Assembly: GCF_021533835.1 (NCBI RefSeq)
Contig: NZ_JAKFYQ010000004.1
Span: 1-64,000, forward strand
Origin: Synechococcus sp. Nb3U1
Lineage (GTDB): Bacteria; Cyanobacteriota; Cyanobacteriia; Thermostichales; Thermostichaceae
Length of the DNA: 64,000 nucleotides
Direction: 5' to 3'
Part shown: positions 47,411 through 57,183 of the stretch, piece by piece
Layout of the letters: the number at the start of each line of letters is the position of its first letter
Position numbering within the stretch: the first letter of the stretch is position 1
Translations under genes and position numbers: made by a program
Notes under the pieces: generated by a model
What the model was told of the DNA's origin: nothing
Seen by the model: only the letters and a program-made list of their open reading frames with translations
Databases searched by the model: none

Positions 47411-48265
47411 ATGTCGGACGTGACTCACTCGGTAGAACGGCTACAGCAGCACGGGTGTTTTGGGGGCAGGGTCGAGTTTTATCGCCATGTCTCGCAGAGA
47501 TGCCGAACGGAGATGCGTTTTTCGGTATATCTGCCGGCCCAGAGGGGATCCCTGCCGGTGCTCTACTGGTTGTCGGGTCTCACGTGTACCGAAGAGAATT
47601 TTATGGTTAAGGCTGGAGCCCAACGGCTGGCAGCAGAGTTGGGTTTGCTGTTGGTGGCCCCCGATACCAGTCCGCGCCATTTGGGCCTAACGGGTGAAAC
47701 CGAGAACTGGGATTTTGGGGCTGGAGCCAGCTTTTATGTGGATGCCACTCAGGATCCCTGGCAGGCTCACTACCAGATGTACAGCTACGTCACCCAAGAG
47801 CTGCCAGCCCTCATCCAGGCCCATTTCCCAGCAGATCCAAATCGACAGGGCATTTTTGGCCATTCGATGGGAGGACATGGGGCACTGGTCTGTGCGCTGC
47901 GCAACCCGACTCAGTACCGTTCGGTGTCTGCCTTTGCGCCCATTGCCGCGCCGATGCAGTGCCCTTGGGGTCAAAAAGCTTTTACAGGCTATCTGGGATC
48001 CAACCGTGAATCCTGGAAAGCCTACGATGCCAGCCAGTTGGTGCTCAGTTCCCAGTGGGATCGACCCATTCTGATCGATCAAGGAGCGGTGGATCCCTTT
48101 TTGGCTCAGCAGCAGTTGTTGCCAGAAAAGTTTCAAGCCGCTTGTGCCGAGGCGGGGAAATCTCTAACCCTGCGCTACCAATCTGGTTACGATCACAGCT
48201 ACTACTTCATCGCCAGCTTCATCGACGATTACCTGCGCCATCATGCAGCTGCCTTGAGAAACTGA
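47411..48265 (+). CDS. fghA: S-formylglutathione hydrolase
   Basis: 284 residues, alpha/beta hydrolase of the esterase D family. The nucleophile elbow [10 protein letters not shown] (Ser near 152), an Asp in QGAVDPFL and a His in [12 protein letters not shown] complete the triad. [19 protein letters not shown] is typical. It splits S-formylglutathione to formate and glutathione in formaldehyde detoxification. The partner formaldehyde dehydrogenase is not in the window. Start ATG at 47411. It is convergent with the HerA-like gene, with a 29-bp gap. Confidence 0.93.
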   Translation: MSDVTHSVERLQQHGCFGGRVEFYRHVSQRCRTEMRFSVYLPAQRGSLPVLYWLSGLTCTEENFMVKAGAQRLAAELGLLLVAPDTSPRHLGLTGETENWDFGAGASFYVDATQDPWQAHYQMYSYVTQELPALIQAHFPADPNRQGIFGHSMGGHGALVCALRNPTQYRSVSAFAPIAAPMQCPWGQKAFTGYLGSNRESWKAYDASQLVLSSQWDRPILIDQGAVDPFLAQQQLLPEKFQAACAEAGKSLTLRYQSGYDHSYYFIASFIDDYLRHHAAALRN

Positions 48266-48294
48266 GGCAAACACGTCCCTCTACAATGGGACAC

Positions 48295-51200
48295 TCATTT
48301 CGGAAGCCATGAAATCTGAAGAACTCGGCTCTTTTCTAGCTTGGTGCGCAAAGAGCGCTCTAGCACCTCTGATTCATTCAAAGGAGTGGAAGCATGATAA
48401 GACAAACATAAAGGGGTTTTCACCTTACAGGGAGGAGATAGCTGCTCTGAGGAAACATAAAATTGGCCTACTTTCAAAGTGGGAATATCATCACCAGTCC
48501 CTCCCCTCAAGGCAATTTGGTTGCGAACCACATCAATTGCCGCAGGTGAACTGGCTTTGCCAAAAAATTGGGTCAAGCAGTTGGCAATTATGTTGTGATC
48601 GATACTTTTTGGTGCTTGCGTAGCAAAAATTAAGCCCAGACCATACTTTCGAGCCTGTGCTGCCAAACGGTTAATACTTTGTTTGCAGACGGTACTTCCT
48701 GAAGAGGGCACAAAATCCTTCGCTTCATCAATAACCAATAGCCCTCTGACAGGAGAATCGAGAGGTGCTGGGTTTTTCTTGATCCAGGTAAAGAGAGTCA
48801 TGGCTAGCTGGTTCAGAAATTGCTGCTGAGCAGAAAGACTAGTAAGCCCAAGCAAGTTGATAATGGACACTCTCGTTTTTGAGGAAGTCTGATTTAACCC
48901 CAGCAAAGTCGCTGGATCTAATACTGTCCCACTCTGTCGCAGTAAGCTGTTATTGGCCTTTTCAGCCCTGAGAAGATCTGCCATCTCAAGAGCTCTTTTA
49001 GAAGCCTGACTAATTTCTGACCCAGCTTCAGGTGGGAGGTCAGAAAGCAACTCAATAAAGTCATCCAAGGTGCCAGGTTGATGAGTTGCAAAATACGTTA
49101 AAGCTAATTTTAGAATGCCTCTTTTCAATTTGGCAGTGCTGGTATTTCCAGAAGCGACAATATCTTGGAGGGCATCATGGGCCATATCAGCAGCCTGATC
49201 CAACTCTTCAGGATCTCCAGCTACAGCACCAAAATCAGGCAAAGGAGATAGAGCAAGGGGGTTCCCCGATTCTCGCCCGGGCGTCCAAATGATTACTTCA
49301 CTCTGTTCAAAATAGTGATCGGCTTTGGCTCTATCTTCTTCATCCCAGGAGTCGGGAATAGATGGCCAGGGATCCCCCATGCGAGCTAAATCATTAGCCC
49401 CATCAATCACAATCGAGGGAATCCCAAGCAATGCTGCTTCTTCAACAATCCGCTTGACGAGAACGGTTTTCCCAGAACCACTCCCAGCAAGAATAACAGT
49501 GTGCCGCACCAAGTCCTGAATGGGAAGCAAAATAGGATCCCCTACTCGGCTACCCAACAAGCACCTCCCCAGAAAAATATGTTGCTTGTCCAGTTGTGGT
49601 TTTGCCGTTGGCTTTGTAGCAGTTGATTCCCGAATAACAGGATTGGCCAGGCTCCCAGTAGAAATCGCCTGAGATGGCTCTTCAGAGGTAGCAAAATTAA
49701 AAGGTGGAGATGCTTCTAGTGGCCCGTCAGGGATCCCTGCAAACAGCCACTCTGCTATCGGGGAAAGTGCAGGCAATTTAGAGAGCGGTCGCTCCTGGAG
49801 CATCCAAGACTGGAAAGCAGAATGGGTACTAACCTGTTCAAGGGCTGATAAAACCTTCAGCTCCTCTTCAGTCGGCTGCCAGTGGATCCCTCCAGCTGTG
49901 AAGAATCTTTGTAGCAATTGCTGCGTTTTTTCGCCACCGGGCAACGGGGAGGTTCTCACCAGAATCATTTTTCTAAACGTGAGGGCTGGGTCAATGCCTG
50001 AAGCCGTGATCGCAGCATTGAGGCGAGCTTGGAAGGCTTTGGCGTTCGTTCTTTGTAAAGCCCTGAAACAAAGGTGTCTTTCTCGGTCATTCTCACGGTG
50101 GAAAATTAATCTTGCTCTAGCATGGAGCAATGGGAAAGTCTTTCCTCCAGGGAAATTAGTATCGACCTGCGCGTCAATTCCTACGGGGAGATTTCTCTCC
50201 ATCAAGAGAAAAGTACAAAGACAAGTTAAGCAGGAGCTCCAGTCAGCATCTTTACTTTCTTCTGCCATGTACTGTGCAACATTAACATTCCTTTTGGCAT
50301 CTTCAAATTGCTGACTAATTTCTCGGAAATCACTGATTTTAGGTGGCGGAGAAATTAAAGTTGCGGATCCCAGCTCTATAACTTTTCCCTCTTTTAGACA
50401 ATGCTCTCTATGTTCATGACATCGCTGCAAAACACGTCTTGGAGATAGACCTTTAATTTGCTGAAAAAACTCTGGTTTGAAAGGATAAGAAGGATAAGGT
50501 GGGACAAAGCCAGTCTTTTGATAAGCATCCGAGAGGCGGAGAGTGATCATCTTCGCCACGATTTCTTCAGAAAGGGAAGTAGATAAGCTTTCTGCCGGCT
50601 CAAAGCGTGCTGCGAAGGTGCTAACGGCAGTTTTGGTTAAAATATCCCAGGAAGCCTCTAGACAAGAAATAACGATGAGGGAGCGGAAGGAATTATCCCG
50701 CAAACCTATCAAGCCTGCTCCAATGTTGTGAATGATATTCTCTGAAGCTCGTCTTTCTTCTTCTGCTAACACTTCTTGAGGTGTCGATTTAGCAGGTGAG
50801 ACCGTATGGTGCTGTATCACAATGGGATCCAACTGATCGATGGCGATCACGCTAGGCCCCCGCAAACTCATTAACCAAGATAGTCCTGCTGCTACTTCAC
50901 TGTGAGAAGGAGAAGCAGACGAAAAACCAAATTTTTTGCGTTCCTCTGGCTCCAGTTCCAACCCTTGTATCCAGTTCGTGCCGATTGCAGAAACAGTGTA
51001 ATCATTAGAATTAGCCAGAATAATTGCCCGTACGCAGTCTCGATATTTTAGAGTATGGACGCGATCTTGAGTAGACAGCCATTGCAGAGCTCGATTAATC
51101 AAGTCACTCAAGTAGTCTTGAGGTGTCTCAGCAATCTCTTCCGAAGTCTGAGGCCTAGGGAGTGCCTGCGTAAAAATCTGGTCGATGATTTTCTGTAACT

Positions 51201-51561
51201 GGCTTCTACCATTCGGTTCTGCCATGAAGAGAGAGCTAAAATAACCTTGTACCAAGGTTTCCCAAAAGTCTCGTACATCCGTCATGTCAACCAGTACGAA
51301 TCCTGCCCCTTGCTCAAAGGCTGACTGCCTGAGTAAGCTCAACAGGTGAGTTTTCCCGGCCCCGCCAGCCCCAATCAATGGGATCCCTAAAGGAGAATCT
51401 GCCGTAGAGGATCTAAAAAGCTTGTTCAGTCGATCAAATAATTTTTCTCTCACATTGATCTGGAAATCAGGTACATCAAACTTTTGTAGTTCCCAAACCT
51501 TTTTCAGGTGAACTACCCAATCAAAATCTGCCTCTTTTAGTGCTTTCAGAGCTTCTAGCAT
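48295..51561 (-). CDS. fusion of ORC/STAND-like AAA ATPase and HerA/FtsK-like translocase
   Basis: 1088 residues with two P-loop modules. The N-terminal module has Walker A GAGGAGKTH (64-72), Walker B SVIAIDQLD (237-245) and a following helical region with GLSPRRVLQRCHEHREH, as in AAA/ORC or BrxC-like ATPases. A middle domain (about 410-600) contains a restriction-endonuclease-like or unknown fold. The C-terminal module has FLGRCLLGSRVGDPILLPIQDLVRHTVILAGSGSGKT (Walker A 692-699), Walker B LLVIDEAKDF (941-950), and HerA/DUF87-type FATQAPKSIDHNIIANC (979-995). The HerA part likely pumps or unwinds DNA as a ring. It is the last gene of a three-gene operon, overlapping the preceding gene by 7 bases. 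The protein is larger than ordinary HerA (about 500-600 residues) because of the N-terminal fusion. Confidence 0.8.
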   Translation of the reverse strand: MLEALKALKEADFDWVVHLKKVWELQKFDVPDFQINVREKLFDRLNKLFRSSTADSPLGIPLIGAGGAGKTHLLSLLRQSAFEQGAGFVLVDMTDVRDFWETLVQGYFSSLFMAEPNGRSQLQKIIDQIFTQALPRPQTSEEIAETPQDYLSDLINRALQWLSTQDRVHTLKYRDCVRAIILANSNDYTVSAIGTNWIQGLELEPEERKKFGFSSASPSHSEVAAGLSWLMSLRGPSVIAIDQLDPIVIQHHTVSPAKSTPQEVLAEEERRASENIIHNIGAGLIGLRDNSFRSLIVISCLEASWDILTKTAVSTFAARFEPAESLSTSLSEEIVAKMITLRLSDAYQKTGFVPPYPSYPFKPEFFQQIKGLSPRRVLQRCHEHREHCLKEGKVIELGSATLISPPPKISDFREISQQFEDAKRNVNVAQYMAEESKDADWSSCLTCLCTFLLMERNLPVGIDAQVDTNFPGGKTFPLLHARARLIFHRENDRERHLCFRALQRTNAKAFQARLNAAITASGIDPALTFRKMILVRTSPLPGGEKTQQLLQRFFTAGGIHWQPTEEELKVLSALEQVSTHSAFQSWMLQERPLSKLPALSPIAEWLFAGIPDGPLEASPPFNFATSEEPSQAISTGSLANPVIRESTATKPTAKPQLDKQHIFLGRCLLGSRVGDPILLPIQDLVRHTVILAGSGSGKTVLVKRIVEEAALLGIPSIVIDGANDLARMGDPWPSIPDSWDEEDRAKADHYFEQSEVIIWTPGRESGNPLALSPLPDFGAVAGDPEELDQAADMAHDALQDIVASGNTSTAKLKRGILKLALTYFATHQPGTLDDFIELLSDLPPEAGSEISQASKRALEMADLLRAEKANNSLLRQSGTVLDPATLLGLNQTSSKTRVSIINLLGLTSLSAQQQFLNQLAMTLFTWIKKNPAPLDSPVRGLLVIDEAKDFVPSSGSTVCKQSINRLAAQARKYGLGLIFATQAPKSIDHNIIANCLTQFFGKASSPAAIDVVRNQIALRGGTGDDIPTLKVGQFYVSSEQLSPPCKVKTPLCLSYHASTPLNESEVLERSLRTKLEKSRVLQISWLPK

Positions 51562-52172
51562 TGTTCAATTTTTAATCGTAGAATGTGTTTTTTGTATCCA
51601 AGGATATCAATTGCAGCTGCATCGATCTCGGGAGTGATCGAGAGAGGATCATCTAGAGGCATGATTGCGACTTGATCTTGTGCCTCCATTTGCAGAAGTT
51701 CTTGATCCAGGCGATTTCTGGGAAGATCTGAAAGCTTCTTGCGCAAATCAGACAGATAAACCCTCTGGTGTCGCCCCCCCAATTCCTGACAAGACAGAAG
51801 GATTCTTTGGTCTAGGGATATAGGCTCCGGGGGACGAATAATATCTACCAAAGACAGATTCTGCCGCTCAAGATAAGACACCAGCTTTGCTAGAACCAAC
51901 TGCAATACAGCTGCGGCCTGAGGCGATTTAGACCTTTCGATGGCTGATGGTGGAGTCTTGGTTGCCCAATCCCAAGCCTTGTCTGTCAGAACCAAACAGG
52001 TTGATCTTTTCCCGCCTTTAACTTGCGTCTTGTATTCAATTAGACCATTCTCCTCCAGAGGTTTTCTATCTCTGGAGCTATGCGCCGGCTTTACCTGAGA
52101 TTTCGTGGGCTCTTCCCCAGTCAGGATCATCCTCCAGAGCAAAATCTCGTTCTTGGGCAACAGAGGTATCAT
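51555..52172 (-). CDS. small probable winged-helix protein in the HerA/DUF559 operon
   Basis: 205 residues, soluble and charged. The N-terminal region NEILLWRMILTGEEPTKSQV ... KPLEENGLIEYKTQVKGGKRSTCLVLTDKAWDWA reads like a winged helix, with HTH then beta wing LVLTDKAW. A second helical-wing-like part lies at about 118-175 (RILLSCQELGGRHQRVYLSDLRKKLSDLPRNRLDQELLQMEAQ). It may be a DNA-binding or specificity subunit, or the operon's regulator. It begins 3 bp after the nuclease gene stop and overlaps the HerA-like gene start by 7 bases, so translation is coupled. The family is not recognised. Confidence 0.6.
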   Translation of the reverse strand: MIPLLPKNEILLWRMILTGEEPTKSQVKPAHSSRDRKPLEENGLIEYKTQVKGGKRSTCLVLTDKAWDWATKTPPSAIERSKSPQAAAVLQLVLAKLVSYLERQNLSLVDIIRPPEPISLDQRILLSCQELGGRHQRVYLSDLRKKLSDLPRNRLDQELLQMEAQDQVAIMPLDDPLSITPEIDAAAIDILGYKKHILRLKIEQC

Positions 52173-52175
52173 GGA

Positions 52176-53225
52176 TTAAGCTCCCAAGGTGTTATTCAAA
52201 GCTTGGCTCCTAGGGCGCAACCTGACTACATTACGGATCATCTCCAACACCCGTTCACAATCAGACATCACTTGATCATTTGAAATCCGTAGAACCAAAT
52301 AACCTGAAATCACGAGCTCATAATCTCTCTGACGATCAGCAGTGTAACGATTCCTCCCTCTGTGTTCATCCCCGTCAAGCTCTACGATCAGCTTACCCTC
52401 TTCCCAAAGTAGATCCACCTTGAAGGACTGCCCCGTAGTGGTTTGTATAGATTGGTTGAAGCTGAACAAGCCTTTTAACTCTGCATCACATTCAATTCGC
52501 TTTGCCAGCAGCTGCTCCATCTGACTGCCAGGATGAGGGGATCCCCTCTGGCCCAGAACCACTCTAACCGAGGTGTCAAGGAACTCAGTAGGTGCTGGCA
52601 GTTGAAGTTCAAGGGCACTGTATCCTATCGAGGCAAGTTCTTCGTGGTGGGCAAGGGCAGTAGGTACCAGCAAAACAACCCGAACCTTACTCTGGTCAGC
52701 CAGCCAGGATGCTGCTTTTGCCAAACCCAACAGGTACATCGAGCGCGGCTGGGGATCATCGGTGACCAAAGCCAGGGTTAAACCCTTGGGGCTGATGGCC
52801 TTGATCAGCTGCTGTACCTGCAAAGATCTGGGAAGCTTTGTTAACTGGGGAGGAATATTGTTCTCACACAAAGGGACTACCGCTTTCAACCACATAGTGG
52901 AGATCGATGGATCTACTTCTACTGAGATGGCTTGTATACGGAGGTGATTCAGCCATATCTCTTCTGCAGCAGTGCTTTGAGTGAACCACTGTGTTTGCCC
53001 ATACCAATTAGGCCAAAGGGACAACGCCACCTTCGCCAATACACTGAGGCACTCATCAATAATCGTCTCTTGGGCTGGAACTTGGTGCCAGAGCTTAGAA
53101 ACAAGAACTTCGTCTTGCTGTTCCGCCACTTCTGCTAGCAAAGTTAGGGTTTGTTCCACAGAGGGAGAAGACAACACCTTCACCTCACCCGCATTCCCTA
53201 ACTCTTCCCAACAGAAATTAACCAT
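52176..53225 (-). CDS. DUF559-like PD-(D/E)XK nuclease with uncharacterised N-terminal domain
   Basis: 349 residues. The C-terminal 115 residues fit the DUF559/Vsr-like nuclease fold: Glu237 in SQMEQLLA, Asp271 in FKVDLLW, Glu282-x-Asp284 in LIVELDGDEHRGRN, then DRQRDYELVISGYLVLRIS. All the usual catalytic positions are present. The N-terminal 225 residues form an unfamiliar domain (SLWPNWYGQTQWF, PKGLTLALVTDDPQPRSMYLLGLAKAASWLADQSKVRVVLLVP), perhaps a Rossmann-like or inactive P-loop domain. It is the first gene of the three-gene operon, with AGGAGG about 9 bases before the ATG. It probably cleaves DNA delivered by the HerA-like translocase. Confidence 0.75.
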   Translation of the reverse strand: MVNFCWEELGNAGEVKVLSSPSVEQTLTLLAEVAEQQDEVLVSKLWHQVPAQETIIDECLSVLAKVALSLWPNWYGQTQWFTQSTAAEEIWLNHLRIQAISVEVDPSISTMWLKAVVPLCENNIPPQLTKLPRSLQVQQLIKAISPKGLTLALVTDDPQPRSMYLLGLAKAASWLADQSKVRVVLLVPTALAHHEELASIGYSALELQLPAPTEFLDTSVRVVLGQRGSPHPGSQMEQLLAKRIECDAELKGLFSFNQSIQTTTGQSFKVDLLWEEGKLIVELDGDEHRGRNRYTADRQRDYELVISGYLVLRISNDQVMSDCERVLEMIRNVVRLRPRSQALNNTLGA

Positions 53226-53324
53226 GAGGCTTTCCTCCTTTTCTCAGGTTCGTCAGCCTCATCATGACTGAGGGGTGGACAGAGTACCTCTAGGGATCCA
53301 GAAATTCCAAACCTACAGCAAACC

Positions 53325-53588
53325 TTAAATAGAAATCGAGTTGTGCCCATCCCTACCCAGTATGCGAAACTCTCTGGCCTCTAGCGAGACCACCCAAACT
53401 TCACCCAGATCATCGATCTGCACCAACCAACGCCCCGTCCACGCATGGCAGCCTTTCCCCGTTTCAGCACAACATTCTTTGCCCAGTACATAGCCCTGTC
53501 GCCCCATCAAATACGGCGGATCCAAGATCTCCACCCGCTCTGGTAAGGCAACAGACTCTGACTTTGGACGAGGATCTTTCCTGTTCAA
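53325..53588 (-). CDS. small cyanobacterial protein of unknown function
   Basis: 87 residues from a TTG at 53588, 5 bp after the upstream stop and preceded by GGGGAG. Sequence marks are VEILDPPYLMGRQGYVLGKEC (about 19-39) and GRWLVQIDDLGEVWVVSLEAREFRIL. It looks like a small beta-rich protein. Two nearby cysteines (CCAETGKGC) could bind a metal. It is downstream of, and probably co-transcribed with, the DUF7219-like gene. I do not know a function. Confidence 0.55.
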   Translation of the reverse strand: MNRKDPRPKSESVALPERVEILDPPYLMGRQGYVLGKECCAETGKGCHAWTGRWLVQIDDLGEVWVVSLEAREFRILGRDGHNSISI

Positions 53589-53593
53589 TAGCT

Positions 53594-53851
53594 CTACTCC
53601 CCCTGCCCAATCCCCAGTGCTTTACAACTGCGTTTCAGGATTTTCCAAAAGTGACGAATCTGACCGTAAGCTTCTATCGGGGTGAGCTTGCCGTTGGCGG
53701 TTAAGTTACTGACATAACCAACCCGCTGGCTGAATTCCTGCAAATTGGCATCAAACACCAAGTTGGCAGGGGTAAAAGTGCCGTGGTAGGAGTGGCGAGG
53801 ATAGAGAAATTCCTGCAGTTCCGGCGAGCGAGATGGATCCCTTTCTGTCAT
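53594..53851 (-). CDS. DUF7219-like small cyanobacterial protein
   Basis: 85 residues: EFLYPRHSYHGTFTPANLVFDANLQEFSQRVGYVSNLTANGKLTPIEAYGQIRHFWKILKRSCKALGIG. This matches, from memory, the DUF7219 family found widely in cyanobacteria, of unknown role. The ATG at 53851 is clear. It is followed after 5 bp by the next small gene in the same direction. Confidence 0.7.
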   Translation of the reverse strand: MTERDPSRSPELQEFLYPRHSYHGTFTPANLVFDANLQEFSQRVGYVSNLTANGKLTPIEAYGQIRHFWKILKRSCKALGIGQGE

Positions 53852-54083
53852 GACCTATCCTTCTACAACGACAACTGGCTTGTCTCTTGAATTTAACCTT
53901 CCCTTAACCTCTGATGGGGGATATTTATCATTCTTGTTGAATGCTCCAAAAGGCCGCTGCTAGCCTACTCGCAAGGCTGTTCAGGAAAGGCGCGATGCTG
54001 GACTAGCGTTCCCGAATAATTCCCGAATAAATTTAGGCGGTGCAGGGTTCTGAACTGGTGACTTGACTGATTGTTTGTAGATA

Positions 54084-54155
54084 TGGGTCGGCAGGGATTC
54101 GAACCCTGGACCAATCGGTTAAAAGCCGAATGCTCTACCGCTGAGCTACCGACCC
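54084..54155 (-). tRNA. tRNA-Lys (TTT)
   Basis: On the minus strand it is a 72-nt cloverleaf: acceptor GGGTCGG/CCGACCC, anticodon stem TCGG/CCGA with loop CTTTTAA (anticodon TTT), T-arm CAGGG TTCGAAT CCCTG, discriminator A. CCA is not encoded. It is divergent from the tmRNA gene 80 bp away. Confidence 0.95.
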
Positions 54156-54235
54156 TAATTTGCAGCTTTACCATCCTAGCAGAGTCACTTCGCAATGTCT
54201 CGAGTTTTTTGCTATGCTGGGATCAAGTCAACCCT

Positions 54236-54637
54236 GGGGCTGTAACGGTTTCGACGGGGTGGCGAACAAGGGTTCATGATACAGGTCGGGATTGAGCTTA
54301 TCCCGTTATCACCAGGCTCAAAACAAGTACGTGCGAACAACGTCGTACCCTTTGCTCGTAAAGCTGCCGTTCTGGCTGCCTAAGGCTCAGTAACCTAAAA
54401 ACTTACTCTTGAGCTCGAGGATCCCCTCACGACCCCGTTAAGTGGGCGGATCAAACCCTCAACGGGTGCAGCTCTCTTCTTTGGCTCCGTCAAGAGAGAG
54501 ACCAAGATCCGACGGAGACATCCCATCACCGGGATCTAAACGGTGCTCCCCGCCCCTAGGGTAAGAGGGGCTAAGCCTGTGAATGAGTGATCCCCCATTA
54601 CCCATCTCGGACACGGGTTCGACTCCCGTCAGCTCCA
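54236..54637 (+). ncRNA. ssrA: tmRNA (transfer-messenger RNA)
   Basis: A one-piece tmRNA of about 402 nt. The 5' acceptor GGGGCTG pairs with CAGCTCC at the end, and the tRNA-like domain has GTAACGGTTTCGAC and the T-arm ACGGG TTCGACT CCCGT. The resume codon is near 54333, and the tag reads ANNVVPFARKAAVLAA before TAA at 54381. It rescues stalled ribosomes and tags their products for Clp degradation. The tag end AVLAA fits cyanobacterial tags. It needs SmpB, which is not in this window. Confidence 0.95.
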
Positions 54638-54905
54638 TCCTCTAGGACGATCCAGATAATAGAACAATCCAGATAACTCCACTCCACTGCCCTCCACTCG
54701 GATGGCTGCTGCTAGCTTCGCAGAAGCAGGCTACCCAGCTTGGAGAAAAGATCAAGCCCGTATTCAACACGGTATCCAGGAGACCTTAGCGGTTCAGCGC
54801 TTCGATGAACCCGTAATGTAGGGGGATCCGTACCCAACCGCACCGACAAAAGGGGGGATCCCAGCGAGGAGGGGCTATTGTCAGCGAGAAAACTAGACTG
54901 GTAAA
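54638..54905. other. gap between tmRNA and the groESL promoter
   Basis: 268 bp before CIRCE (373 bp before the groES start). It has several GGATCC motifs and one weak 39-codon frame (54702-54821). That frame has no clear ribosome site, and I do not treat it as a gene. The groESL promoter must lie at its right end. Confidence 0.5.
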
Positions 54906-54932
54906 CTAGCACTCGTAAGTCGAGAGTGCTAA
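54906..54932 (+). promoter_or_regulatory. CIRCE operator of groESL
   Basis: CTAGCACTC (54906-54914), 9-base spacer, GAGTGCTAA (54924-54932) matches the CIRCE consensus TTAGCACTC-N9-GAGTGCTAA except for the first base. CIRCE binds the repressor HrcA, so groES/groEL is expected to be derepressed by heat. It lies 78 bp before the groES start. Confidence 0.95.
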
Positions 54933-55010
54933 AACTCCGATTTGCGCAAGCTTAGTTCACAACTCAAAACCTTCAGCTTCGTGCTTTAGGCATCACGGAG
55001 GATATTTGTC

Positions 55011-55322
55011 ATGGCTGCAGTAGCTCTTAATGTTTCTACACTGAAGCCTCTGGGCGACCGCGTATTGGTCAAAATCGCTCAGCAGGATGAAAAAACCGCG
55101 GGTGGGATTTTCTTGCCCGACACCGCTAAAGAAAAGCCCCAAGTGGGAGAAGTGGCCGCTGTTGGCCCCGGCAAGCGCAACGATGACGGCAAACTGGTGG
55201 CAATGGAAGTGAAAGCAGGCGACAAAGTGCTCTATTCCAAGTACGCCGGAACCGAAGTCAAGCTGGGCAGCGATGAGTACGTGCTGCTAGCTGAGCGCGA
55301 CATTCTCGCCATTGTTCAGTAA
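55011..55322 (+). CDS. groES: co-chaperonin GroES
   Basis: 103 residues, the heptameric lid of the GroEL chamber. The family motifs are [38 protein letters not shown] (mobile loop included) and [35 protein letters not shown] lies about 12 bases before the ATG. It is co-transcribed with groEL from the CIRCE-controlled promoter. Confidence 0.97.
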   Translation: MAAVALNVSTLKPLGDRVLVKIAQQDEKTAGGIFLPDTAKEKPQVGEVAAVGPGKRNDDGKLVAMEVKAGDKVLYSKYAGTEVKLGSDEYVLLAERDILAIVQ

Positions 55323-55346
55323 TTGGCAGTAATTGGCAGTAGTTGG
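55317..55346 (+). repeat. short tandem repeat between groES and groEL
   Basis: Three 10-bp units starting in the groES stop region: CAGTAATTGG, CAGTAATTGG, CAGTAGTTGG. The first contains the TAA stop. It lengthens the groES-groEL gap to about 114 bp. It is probably a slippage product. Confidence 0.8.
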
Positions 55347-55364
55347 ATCTAACTGGATCCCTAG

Positions 55365-57071
<1,707 letters not shown>

Positions 57072-57128
57072 TGGTTGCGGGTGTTGGCGATCTTGTCTGT
57101 CGCCAACTCATCCTGAATTAGCCTATTG

Positions 57129-57154
57129 GGATCCCTTCGGGGATCCTTTTTTTT
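57129..57154 (+). terminator. Rho-independent terminator of groESL
   Basis: GGATCCC, TTCG loop, GGGATCC, then eight T residues (57147-57154), 57 bp after the groEL stop. This is a textbook intrinsic terminator with a UUCG tetraloop. Its stem is made from the GGGATCCC repeat unit. Confidence 0.93.
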
Positions 57155-57183
57155 CATTTTCATGGGTAACGGGAGTATGTTTT

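Noticed and set aside
48309-48623. 104-codon plus-strand frame at the 3' end of the HerA-like gene
   Set aside because: It lies wholly antisense to the conserved C-terminal part of the HerA-like protein, which contains good family motifs.
54702-54821. 39-codon frame between tmRNA and groES
   Set aside because: No ribosome site or recognisable family; it lies in a gap that must also carry the groESL promoter region.
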